Source of the DNA: Mumia sp. ZJ1417
Lineage (GTDB): Bacteria > Actinomycetota > Actinomycetes > Propionibacteriales > Nocardioidaceae
Direction of reading: 5' to 3'
NCBI RefSeq assembly: GCF_014127285.1
Contig: NZ_CP059901.1
Span: forward strand, 2,604,001-2,668,000
Length of the DNA: 64,000 bases
Positions 17,821-25,084 of this stretch are shown here, in pieces; the stretch's first letter is position 1, and each line of letters starts with the position of its first letter. A program made the translations under genes and the position numbers. The notes beneath the pieces are model-generated. The model was not told where the DNA came from, ran no database searches, and worked only from the letters and a program-made list of their open reading frames with translations.

Positions 17821-18486
17821 ATGAACCGGTCCGGCAACGTCGTGAGGACGCTCGCCCGAACCGCCGCGGAGACTCTGGTCACCGGCGGCGTCGTCGTGCT
17901 GCTCTTCGCCGTCTACCTGGTCTTCTGGAGCGACGTCCAGACAGCCGCCGCGCAGGTCGATCTGCGCGACGACTTCAAGCAGCAGGCGGCTGCCGTCCCC
18001 GCCACCTCCAAGGCGGCGTCGACCGCGCCCGTACGACCGTCCACCGGCGCCGGCGTCGCGGTCATGCAGATCCCCCGGCTCGGCGACGACTGGTCGTGGG
18101 TCGTGGTGGAAGGCGTGTCCGACGAGCAGCTCGCGCGCGGTCCCGGACGGTTCCCCGACACCGCCCTGCCCGGCCAGGTCGGCAACTTCGGCGTCGCCGG
18201 TCACCGGGCGACGCACGGCGAACCGTTCGCCCACATCGACCGCGTCCGCAAGGGCGACAAGATCTTTGTGGAGGCCGTCGGCTCGACCTACACCTACGTC
18301 GTCGACCGCACGGAGATCGTGGCACCGACCGCGGTCGGCGTCCTGTATCCGGTGCCCGACAAGCCGAACGCGACGCCACGCAAGGCACGGATCACGATCG
18401 TGACGTGCAATCCGCGCTGGGGATCCAGCGAGCGCTTGATCGTCCACGGCCGCCTGATCGAGACCCGCTCCGGAACGGAGGCATGA
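17821..18486 (+). CDS. srtE: Class E sortase
   Basis: Membrane-anchored cysteine transpeptidase, 221 residues, which attaches LPxTG/LAxTG proteins to the wall. One N-terminal membrane helix (about 14-38) precedes a linker and the sortase beta-barrel. The catalytic histidine is in AGHRATHG (His128), the cysteine in TCNPRW (Cys196), and the arginine in SSERLIVHGR. The ATG at 17821 with GAGAGG upstream is preferred over a TTG one codon earlier. The two LPKTG proteins encoded at 6570-8434 are plausible substrates. A small membrane protein gene follows after one base. Confidence 0.92.
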   Translation: MNRSGNVVRTLARTAAETLVTGGVVVLLFAVYLVFWSDVQTAAAQVDLRDDFKQQAAAVPATSKAASTAPVRPSTGAGVAVMQIPRLGDDWSWVVVEGVSDEQLARGPGRFPDTALPGQVGNFGVAGHRATHGEPFAHIDRVRKGDKIFVEAVGSTYTYVVDRTEIVAPTAVGVLYPVPDKPNATPRKARITIVTCNPRWGSSERLIVHGRLIETRSGTEA

Positions 18487-18487
18487 C

Positions 18488-18670
18488 ATGTACGCAGCAC
18501 TCTGGCGCGTCCTGCCAGGACCGAGCGCCGTCAAGGCGCTGCTCGCCCTCACGCTCTTCGTCACGCTCGTCGCCATCTTGTTCCTCTGGGCCTTCCCTGC
18601 GGTGCAGCCGATGCTGCCGTTCGACCAGATCACGCTCGAGTCCGAGCCGACCTCGTCCGCCGCACCGTAA
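18488..18670 (+). CDS. Small single-pass membrane protein downstream of sortase
   Basis: Sixty residues: a short N terminus, one membrane helix (about 17-38, LLALTLFVTLVAILFLWAFPAV) and a Ser/Glu-rich tail. It starts one base after the sortase stop and is evidently co-transcribed. Proteins of this kind are often found after class E sortases in actinobacteria, but I cannot assign a function. Confidence 0.75.
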   Translation: MYAALWRVLPGPSAVKALLALTLFVTLVAILFLWAFPAVQPMLPFDQITLESEPTSSAAP

Positions 18671-18750
18671 CCTCCTGACTGGAACGCTGTCCCGCGTTTG
18701 GCACCTCTTGCCCGCGGACGTGATGCGGATGTGACCAGGCGTCACCCGCA

Positions 18751-18792
18751 CGAGGATGCCCCCCGAGCCGCATGGCTCGGGGGGCATCCTCG
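18751..18792. terminator. Strong bidirectional hairpin terminator
   Basis: Perfect 19-base inverted repeat (CGAGGATGCCCCCCGAGCC / its complement) around the loop GCAT. It sits between the converging sortase transcript and the end of the eight-gene catabolic operon, 54 bases from the latter's last stop. Confidence 0.88.
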
Positions 18793-18845
18793 CGTGGAAC
18801 ACCGTGCGAGGCCGGGCCGGGGGAACTCCGGCCCCACACGGAGGA

Positions 18846-19592
18846 TCAGTGGTCGCGCAGCAGCGACCCGTAGCCGTGGATCTTGTCCTCGATGCCGTTC
18901 TCGCGCAGCGCCATCCACCACGTGGCGGCGTTGATGGCGACGACCGGCTTGCCCAGCCAGCGCTCGGCCTCGTCCGCAAGCTCGGCCATGCAGAGGTTGG
19001 TGCCGCACTGGACGATCGCGTCGACGTCGGGCTCGTCGACCTCGAGGATCGCCTCACGCAGCGTCTGCTCGCTCACGTGGGCGATCGCGACCGCGCTCTC
19101 GCAGCTGAGGCCCTTGATCTTGCCGACCTCGAAGCCGAGCTCGGTGAAGAACTTGCGGACGTTCTCGTCGCCGATCGGGGTGTACGGCGTGACGATGCCG
19201 ATCTTCTTGGCACCGAACAGCTGCAGCGCACGCTCGCAGGCCTCGGCACCCGTCGCGACACCGAGGCCACCGGAGAGGTCCTTGATCTGCTGGACGAACT
19301 GGCGGTTGCCTTCGACGCCGTCCCAGAAGGTCTCGGCGCTCATGCCCATGACCATGTAGTCGGGCTCCATCGTCATGATGCCCTCGACGCAGTCGGCCAT
19401 CGCGGCACGGATCTGCACGAGGAGGTTCTGCATGCCCTCGTCGTCGGCGATCCGGCCGTCGCGGATCAGGATCCGGCCGTAGTGCGAGGTGACGCCAGGA
19501 ACCCGCATCGAGTCGAACTCCGGCTGGACGATCGTGTTGGTGCTCGGGGCGATCACCCCGAACTTGCGGCGGTAGCCGAGGCGGTCGGTCAT
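18846..19592 (-). CDS. Maleate isomerase / arylmalonate decarboxylase-family enzyme
   Basis: Asp/Glu-racemase-superfamily protein of 248 residues, last gene of the eight-gene operon; ATG 19592 overlaps the upstream stop. The N terminus FGVIAPSTNTIVQPEF and the IGIVTPYTPIGDENVRKFF segment are typical of maleate cis-trans isomerases (MaiA). The second catalytic cysteine region is present (IVQCGTNLCM, Cys196 and Cys201). The first cysteine of MaiA is not: the corresponding loop reads MGMSAETFW (about 82-90), closer to the dioxyanion loop of arylmalonate decarboxylase. It could therefore decarboxylate a malonate- or beta-keto-acid-like group, or isomerise maleate-type acids by a variant mechanism. 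In a chlorophyll pathway either the C13-2 carboxyl or a maleimide-derived acid would fit; both are inference. Confidence 0.72.
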   Translation of the reverse strand: MTDRLGYRRKFGVIAPSTNTIVQPEFDSMRVPGVTSHYGRILIRDGRIADDEGMQNLLVQIRAAMADCVEGIMTMEPDYMVMGMSAETFWDGVEGNRQFVQQIKDLSGGLGVATGAEACERALQLFGAKKIGIVTPYTPIGDENVRKFFTELGFEVGKIKGLSCESAVAIAHVSEQTLREAILEVDEPDVDAIVQCGTNLCMAELADEAERWLGKPVVAINAATWWMALRENGIEDKIHGYGSLLRDH

Positions 19593-20266
19593 GAGAGGGA
19601 GGCTCCTTCGGAGACGGAGGGACGCTCGGCGTGCGGGAGACGCCTGCTGAGCCGGAGCGCACCGATGAGGAAGCAGAGCTGGACACCGGTGTTGGTGAGC
19701 TGCTCGATCCATTGCAGCGCCTCGGTCTGATGAGGCCGAGCCGCCAGCGGAGGGAGCACGAGCGTGCCGACGAGATAGAAGAGGAACAACCAGCGGCCGA
19801 GCTGGTCACCGTGACGAGCGGCGAGCGCCGAGGCCATCGCCCCGACCGCGACCGCAGCGAGCGCCGCGATGGCGAGCATCGGGGTGAGGTTGCGCGCAGC
19901 TCCGGAGATGCACGCGCCGACGAACGGCACCAGGGCGAACGGCGCCCACGACACGACCTTGCCGACGTACACGCTCGCCAGGGCCCACGCGAGCGCGGAG
20001 AAGCCGATCGCGAGGCACGGGAACAGCATCTGCTCGAGGAACGGGATCTCGATGCACGGTCCGGCGACGAGCAGCTTCCAGACCGCCTTGCCGAGGCCAC
20101 CGGCGGTGACGACGAGGCCGCCGAGCAGCGCTCCCACCCGTACGGCGGGGATCGACTTGCCCAGCGCTTGGGCGAGGACAACGAGACCGGCGCCAGCGAG
20201 CACGACGGGCGTGAAGTCCTGGATCGCAAGAGCCAGACCGTACTCGGTGCAGGGATCGATTGCCAT
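19589..20266 (-). CDS. Unknown polytopic membrane protein
   Basis: 225 residues with about six or seven predicted membrane helices (for example 18-40, 45-68, 75-100, 108-130, 135-155, 168-185, 200-215). It has paired Cys-Pro motifs near the N terminus (DPCTEYG; AGPCIEIP; LFPCLAIG). No family was recognised. Its ATG at 20266 shares one base with the SDR stop (TGATG) and its stop overlaps the next start (ATGA), so it is an integral part of the operon. It could be an importer, a membrane anchor for an electron-transfer partner, or a haem/tetrapyrrole-binding membrane protein. There is no evidence to choose. Confidence 0.7.
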   Translation of the reverse strand: MAIDPCTEYGLALAIQDFTPVVLAGAGLVVLAQALGKSIPAVRVGALLGGLVVTAGGLGKAVWKLLVAGPCIEIPFLEQMLFPCLAIGFSALAWALASVYVGKVVSWAPFALVPFVGACISGAARNLTPMLAIAALAAVAVGAMASALAARHGDQLGRWLFLFYLVGTLVLPPLAARPHQTEALQWIEQLTNTGVQLCFLIGALRLSRRLPHAERPSVSEGASLS

Positions 20267-21084
20267 CAGGCCTCCTCGCGCTCGGTCGGGGTGAAGATGT
20301 CGCGCTTGCGGAAGCCCGCGGTCATGAAGCGCCCCATCGCCTTCGACCGGGTCAGCCAGGCCACCCTGGCACCGTTCTTGCTGGCCGCAAGGACGCGGTC
20401 GGCGAGCCACGGCGTGACGGTCTCGACCCGGTCGCCGAGGATGTTGAAAATCTTGCGAGCCTTCTCGAACGCCTCAGGCTGCCCGTCGTAGTCGTCGACG
20501 AGGAGGTCGGTCGCGACGATGCCCGGGGAGAGGTAGCCGACGCGGACGTCGGTGTTCTTGGACTCCTTGACCAGCGCCGCGGTGAGATAGGTGACCGCGC
20601 GCTTGCTCGCGCCGTAGATCGCCATCCCGGGTTGGAGCTGCCCGTCGGAGCCGAAGCCCTCCATGTTCCAGATCCATCCGCCGCCCGGCTGCGCACTCAG
20701 GCCCGCCAGCGCGACGGTGCAACCGTTGATCGCACCGACGAGGTTGGTACGGACGACGGTGTCGGTGACGTCCGCCGAGATCTCCGGGAGCGGACGACGC
20801 GGCGCCGAGACGCCGGCGTTGTTAATCCACACGTCCACGCGACCGAACGTCTGCGACGCGTGGTCCCACAGCTTCTGCAGGGACTCACGGTCGGTGACGT
20901 CGGCAGGGATGCCGCTGATGCGGTCGCCACCGCGTGGCGCAAGCTCGGCGAGGGCGGCGTCGACCGCGGCCGAGGACCGTCCGCACACGACGACACGGCA
21001 CCCTCGGTCGAGGAGCTGGCCGGCGAGCCCGAGGCCGATGCCCCGGGTCCCACCGGTCACGACGACGACCCTGGACTCCGTCAC
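20266..21084 (-). CDS. Short-chain dehydrogenase resembling chlorophyll b reductase (NOL/NYC1)
   Basis: Classical SDR, 272 residues. The cofactor motif is TGGTRGIG (10-17), with WINNAG at 86-91 and catalytic Ser146, Tyr157 and Lys161 (YGASK). Beyond general SDR features it shares with plant NOL/NYC1, from memory, VWINNAG, RPL.E, NLVGAI, the run NMEGFGSDG (NMDGAGSGG in NOL), AIYGASK, LVKESKNTDV (IVKESQKTNV in NOL) and SPGIVATDLL. Those enzymes reduce the C7 formyl of chlorophyll(ide) b to hydroxymethyl, the entry of b-type pigments into breakdown. It is coupled by overlaps to the genes on both sides. SDR identity is certain; the NOL-like assignment needs a tree. Confidence 0.75.
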   Translation of the reverse strand: MTESRVVVVTGGTRGIGLGLAGQLLDRGCRVVVCGRSSAAVDAALAELAPRGGDRISGIPADVTDRESLQKLWDHASQTFGRVDVWINNAGVSAPRRPLPEISADVTDTVVRTNLVGAINGCTVALAGLSAQPGGGWIWNMEGFGSDGQLQPGMAIYGASKRAVTYLTAALVKESKNTDVRVGYLSPGIVATDLLVDDYDGQPEAFEKARKIFNILGDRVETVTPWLADRVLAASKNGARVAWLTRSKAMGRFMTAGFRKRDIFTPTEREEA

Positions 21085-22058
21085 GCCGGCTCCCAGGTGA
21101 GCAGGCCGTGAAGGAAGTGGGTGGTGCGCTCGCCCGAGAACAGCTGCCAGACGACCGACAGGTCACGCGTCTGGGAGTCGAGAAGGAACTCGCGTCCGCG
21201 GATCTTCTCGACACCGCGCGCGTCGGGTCCCATGAGGTGCTGGGTGGTGAACAGCGCACGGCCGTACGAGACGGCGTTGCCGAAGACGTCGCCCTCGTAC
21301 TGGGTGCGGGCACCGTCGCGGTAGCGCTCGAAGGTGTACGAACGGTCGAGCGCGCCGCTCCAGGTGACGCGCTGGCGGGTCCGCAGGAGCGAGAGGGGCT
21401 CGTGCTCGATCTGCACCTGGGTCTGGCCGAGCGTCTTCTGGGTAGCCGCGTCCTCGACCGAGAGCGACCCGGTCCAGGTGCCCTTCTCCTTGGTGGGAAG
21501 CACCTGAGGCGTCGGGCCGCGCTGGGTCTCGGCCGCGATCCACTCGTCGACGAACGCCTGCGTCTCGGGGTTCGTGTCGTGGTCGAGCGTCCGCTTGTAG
21601 ACGCCGTTGAAGACCGCGCAGACCGCCCAGCCGTCGTGCAGGACCGACGAGTAGACCTGCGTCACGCCGTCGGGGAGCACCTGGTTCCAGGTGCGCAGGT
21701 CGGCCTGCCAGCCCGGCGAGTAGTAGTTGGCCTCGACGAAGAACCCGTACGGCTGGCCGGTCCCGTAGAAGTCCGGACCGCAGTAGACACGGTTCTCGTC
21801 GGAGTCGACGATGCGGAAGTCGAAGTCGGCGCCGAGCTGGAACCGGTTGCGCAGCGGGCCGGCGCCTTCGAGGGTCGGACGCATCCAGTAGCGCGCCACG
21901 CCGTCCTCGATGACGCTCGCGCGCGCGATGCGCTCGAAGCCCACGTGGTTGCCCTCGGGGTCGAACAGCGCGGGACGGCCGTGCCACTCCCCCTCGATGC
22001 GCTGCTGCCACGCGCTCGTATCGACCGACTCCTGGTCGGTCTCGCTGGTCGCCGTCAC
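21081..22058 (-). CDS. Conserved unknown protein, two beta-barrel-like (lipocalin/DUF3598-like) halves
   Basis: 325 residues, no signal peptide or membrane segment. It appears to have two related beta-rich halves: the first begins EGEWHGRPALFDPEGN (about 22-37), the second KGTWTGSLSVED (about 196-207). This spacing and the W-x-G starts suggest a double lipocalin-like barrel, such as the cyanobacterial DUF3598 or CpcS/T bilin-lyase-type folds, which bind tetrapyrroles. I cannot confirm that by sequence alone. Other marked features are a run of aromatic residues (YYSPGWQADLRTW) and FFVEANYY. Start and stop both overlap neighbours in ATGA junctions, so it is made with the RCCR- and PAO-like proteins. 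A substrate-binding or chaperone role is a guess. Confidence 0.6.
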   Translation of the reverse strand: MTATSETDQESVDTSAWQQRIEGEWHGRPALFDPEGNHVGFERIARASVIEDGVARYWMRPTLEGAGPLRNRFQLGADFDFRIVDSDENRVYCGPDFYGTGQPYGFFVEANYYSPGWQADLRTWNQVLPDGVTQVYSSVLHDGWAVCAVFNGVYKRTLDHDTNPETQAFVDEWIAAETQRGPTPQVLPTKEKGTWTGSLSVEDAATQKTLGQTQVQIEHEPLSLLRTRQRVTWSGALDRSYTFERYRDGARTQYEGDVFGNAVSYGRALFTTQHLMGPDARGVEKIRGREFLLDSQTRDLSVVWQLFSGERTTHFLHGLLTWEPA

Positions 22059-22834
22059 TTGCGCACCTCGTTGTCGAGCAGCTGCGCCCGGACGTCCTCG
22101 GCGGCGTCGTCACCGATGAGGCGAGCGACCTGCGCCCAGACCTTGTCGACCTCGGGGCTGAAGATGAGCGCCCGGTTGCGGGCGTCACGTGCCGGAAGGT
22201 CGGTGTCGGCCACGTCGGCCAGCACCTCGGCGGGCACCGACGCGTCGAGCAGACCGAACCAGTGCTCGAGGTAGGTCGTGACGGCGCTCTCGATGGAGAC
22301 GAACGCGTCCGCGTCGGCGCGGTGCACGAGCATCCACGGCGACATCATGGCGTTCTGGCGAGGACCGATCGCGGCCTTGGTCAAGCCTTCCCAGGTCTCG
22401 ACTTCCTCGTACGTCTCTGTCAGCGGCTCGTGCGCCCAGTCGAGGTAGGCCAGGTGCGTGCCCAGGTCGGCCCGCGGGATGAGGTCGAGGTGGAAGGCGT
22501 AGGTGCCCTGGCCCTTGACCGAGTCGAGCGTGAAGTGCGGGATCGGCAGTCCGTCACGGGCGAACGCGAACACCATGTGGCTGTCCAGACCGATCATGTC
22601 GACCGCGAGGCCCACGTACACGACCTTGCCGATCGGGTTGGAGTCGTCGGTCGGGACGAAGACGCGAACGTCACCCACGGGGTCCGGCGTCATCGGCGAC
22701 GTGAGCGTACGGAACGCGGAACCGTCGTCGGCGGTCACCTCGACCAAGCCACGCTCGGCGACGATGCGCTCCCATGCGCGCTCGCACAAGCCGCGCGGAA
22801 GGCTCACAGACGCCTCGGACTCGGTGGTGCTCAT
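22055..22834 (-). CDS. RCCR / bilin-reductase-like protein, paralogue C
   Basis: 259 residues, a more divergent member of the same family as the products at 4744 and 25081. It keeps PIPHFTLDSV (97-106), YAFHLDLIPRADLGTHLAYLDW (about 112-133), a MMSPWMLVHRADADAF segment in place of the VSxSxxVRxxLSP strand, and a C-terminal helix pair with ARDARNRALIFSPEVDKVWAQV. Unlike its paralogues it has an acid, Asp104, at the position of the plant RCCR glutamate (PHFTLD against PNFVVE), so it is the best candidate of the three for a true reductase. Overlaps couple it to the Rieske gene upstream and the unknown barrel protein downstream. Homology is remembered, not searched. Confidence 0.6.
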   Translation of the reverse strand: MSTTESEASVSLPRGLCERAWERIVAERGLVEVTADDGSAFRTLTSPMTPDPVGDVRVFVPTDDSNPIGKVVYVGLAVDMIGLDSHMVFAFARDGLPIPHFTLDSVKGQGTYAFHLDLIPRADLGTHLAYLDWAHEPLTETYEEVETWEGLTKAAIGPRQNAMMSPWMLVHRADADAFVSIESAVTTYLEHWFGLLDASVPAEVLADVADTDLPARDARNRALIFSPEVDKVWAQVARLIGDDAAEDVRAQLLDNEVRK

Positions 22835-24057
22835 GCGGGGACCTCTTCTTCACGCGTCGTCGTCTTGGTGCTGTCGGTGCGCGGGACGTCCCCGCGCTCT
22901 TCGCGCTCGACCCGCTTGCCGAGCAGCTCCTTGCTGCGGACCTCCTTGAAGTTCCACGCCGAGGCCAGCTCGGGGACCTCCTTGCGGGTCGGCGACGGGA
23001 TCACGCGCGCCTCGACCCGGGCAGGGCCCTCGCCGACGATCGTGTTGCCCTCGACCGACCAGCCCTTGTCGATGAGCTCCTGACGGCGGCGGCGGTAGAG
23101 CACGGCGTTGTAGTCGCTCTTGACGTGCAGCTCTGCCGACAGGTCGAACGGGAGGAGCTCGGGGCGCACCCCGTTGACGACGGCCTCGTCCTCGTACAGC
23201 ACCTTGAACACGCGACGGCGCGCGTCACGGTCGGCCCACTTGCCCTTGAAGAACGTCCGCAGCGCGACGAACTTGACGAGTGTGGTCTCCTCGTCGATCG
23301 GGATGTTGACGTCGAAGATCTTGAGCTTGCCCATCGGGGTGTCGACCTCAAGCAGGATCATGTTGGGCAGCCACCAGGTGGTGGAGACCGGCACCTGCGG
23401 ACGCTTCATGAGGTCCTTGGTCTTGTTGGGGTTGAGCATGCCCCAGATGCCCTTGGAGTTCGGCGGGTTGAGCTTGACCGACACCTTGCAGTGCCACTCC
23501 GACTCCTCGATCTCGAACTCGGGGACCTCCGGCTTCTCCTTGTTGCCGAAGACGCCGCCGTGCACGAACGGCGTGTGCGCGACGTCGACGCCGTTCTCGA
23601 GGATGCGCTCGTAGTTGGACTTCCAGAGGAACGAACCGGTGACCGCACGGTAGGTCTCGGTGTCGTCGATGGCCGACCAGTCGGGCAGCGGCGGGCGCTC
23701 GGCCTCGGGCAGGTCGCCCATGTAGATCCAGATGAAGCGGTGCTTCTCCTGGACCGGGTAGGCGTCGATGCGCGCCTTGCGCGGGATGCCCTTGTCGGGG
23801 TGCGCGGGGATCTTGCGCACGGACCCGTCGGGCTCGTACTCCCAGCCGTGGTACGGACAGACGATGCAGTCGTCCTTGACCTCGCCGCCCGACAGCGCCG
23901 CACCACGGTGCACACACAGGTCGGACATGGCGACGACGCTGTTGTCGCTCGACTTGCGGTAGATGACGAGCTGCTGTCCGAGAAGCTTGACCTTCTTCGG
24001 GGTCCCGGCGGGGAGATCCTCGCTGAACTCGACGGCGTACCAGAAATTCTTGAACAT
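22831..24057 (-). CDS. Rieske oxygenase of the pheophorbide a oxygenase-like group
   Basis: Oxygenase of 408 residues with a Rieske [2Fe-2S] site C-V-H (Cys48, His50) and CPYH (Cys67, His70), then a mononuclear iron site N-x2-D-x2-H-x4-H (Asn155, Asp158, His161, His166). The start NFWYAVEFSEDLPAGTP and the late RPELLPFDLSAELHVKSDYNAVLYRRRR match the PAO/chlorophyllide-oxygenase/TIC55-like branch also found in cyanobacteria, rather than two-subunit benzoate-type dioxygenases. In plants PAO opens the macrocycle of pheophorbide a. No C-terminal membrane helices or CxxC are present, unlike plant PAO. No ferredoxin or reductase gene accompanies it. A charged linker-like tail of about 30 residues ends the protein. 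The ATG at 24057 begins the family N terminus. Confidence 0.8.
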   Translation of the reverse strand: MFKNFWYAVEFSEDLPAGTPKKVKLLGQQLVIYRKSSDNSVVAMSDLCVHRGAALSGGEVKDDCIVCPYHGWEYEPDGSVRKIPAHPDKGIPRKARIDAYPVQEKHRFIWIYMGDLPEAERPPLPDWSAIDDTETYRAVTGSFLWKSNYERILENGVDVAHTPFVHGGVFGNKEKPEVPEFEIEESEWHCKVSVKLNPPNSKGIWGMLNPNKTKDLMKRPQVPVSTTWWLPNMILLEVDTPMGKLKIFDVNIPIDEETTLVKFVALRTFFKGKWADRDARRRVFKVLYEDEAVVNGVRPELLPFDLSAELHVKSDYNAVLYRRRRQELIDKGWSVEGNTIVGEGPARVEARVIPSPTRKEVPELASAWNFKEVRSKELLGKRVEREERGDVPRTDSTKTTTREEEVPA

Positions 24058-24070
24058 CGCGGGTCTCCTC

Positions 24071-25084
24071 CTAGCGTCGCCGAATCTCGGCGATCTCCGA
24101 GCGGGGCTGCTCCGCCAGCAGCTCCAGTGCGTTCTTGGCCTCGACATCCCCGCGCACGGTCGCGCGGAGGAACGAGGTGACGGTGGTGGCGAGCGCGTCG
24201 CGCTGGGCGGCGGCGTCACCGGTGGACGGGTCTTCGAGGAAACCGCGTGCCGTGGTGGGGTCTTCGGGGTGGATCGCGAGCATGTGCGTCGCGTCCGCGA
24301 GGTGGACGAGCCAGGCCTCGGTCGTCGACGGGAGCGCCCGCTCCCACGTCGCCGTGATCGGGTCGTGAGCGGGAGCGTCCGGGTCCTCGCCGTACCGGAT
24401 GGCGCTGGCGGCGACCACACCGTCCGCCGTGCCGGCCAGCAGCATCACCGGTGCCTCGACCGGCGCCGGCAGCAGGGTGCTCGGCGGGTGCCCGAGCATC
24501 TGCGAGGCCTTCGTGTGGGCACCGTACGTCGCGACGGCGCGCACCTCGGGGAACCACTGCGGGCTCGCCGACTGCAGGGCAACGGTGCCGCCGGCCGAGT
24601 GACCGAACAGCGCGACGGCGCCGGTGTCGAGGAGCCCCGCGAGCGGGCCGGACTCCCCCAGCGCCGTGACGGCGCCGAGCACCGGACGCAACGCCTGGGT
24701 CGTCGGCCCGCTGCCGTAGGTGTCCGGGCCGACGGTGCCGAGGTCGACACCGGGCGTCAGCCCGTACTCGCCCACGCTGTGCTCACTGGGAGGAAAGAGC
24801 TCCCCCACCCAGTCGTACGTGACCGCGACGAAGCCGGCCTCGACCAGCCGCACGGCCAACCACGCGTAGGCGTCGGCGCAGACGTTGACGCCCGAGAGGA
24901 TCACGGCCAGCGGGTACGGGGCACCCGCCGGGTCCGCCGCGAGACGGCCGCTCATCCGCTCGGCCGTCGTCGTCGCGGGCAGCGCCGGGTAGCGCACCGT
25001 GACGTGCGCCGTGTCGTACGGAGCCTCGGCTCCCGGGATGCGGACGGCCGTGCGGAGCGCGCGGGCGAGGACGGGGTCGTTCAT
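24071..25084 (-). CDS. Alpha/beta-hydrolase resembling chlorophyllase
   Basis: Serine hydrolase of 337 residues. The nucleophile motif is GHSAGG (Ser153), a likely acid is Asp211 in LLAGTADGVV, and the histidine is His257 in ATHML. The segment PYPLAVILSGVNVCADAYAWLAVRLVEAGF (about 56-85) follows the layout of the chlorophyllase/PET-hydrolase-type family, in which YPVV.LLHG....YS.L..H.ASHGF is seen. Chlorophyllase removes phytol from chlorophyll or pheophytin. It starts in an ATGA overlap with the RCCR-like gene and ends 13 bases before the Rieske gene. An esterase acting on a lipophilic substrate is well supported; chlorophyllase identity is inferred from context and remembered similarity. 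Confidence 0.68.
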   Translation of the reverse strand: MNDPVLARALRTAVRIPGAEAPYDTAHVTVRYPALPATTTAERMSGRLAADPAGAPYPLAVILSGVNVCADAYAWLAVRLVEAGFVAVTYDWVGELFPPSEHSVGEYGLTPGVDLGTVGPDTYGSGPTTQALRPVLGAVTALGESGPLAGLLDTGAVALFGHSAGGTVALQSASPQWFPEVRAVATYGAHTKASQMLGHPPSTLLPAPVEAPVMLLAGTADGVVAASAIRYGEDPDAPAHDPITATWERALPSTTEAWLVHLADATHMLAIHPEDPTTARGFLEDPSTGDAAAQRDALATTVTSFLRATVRGDVEAKNALELLAEQPRSEIAEIRRR

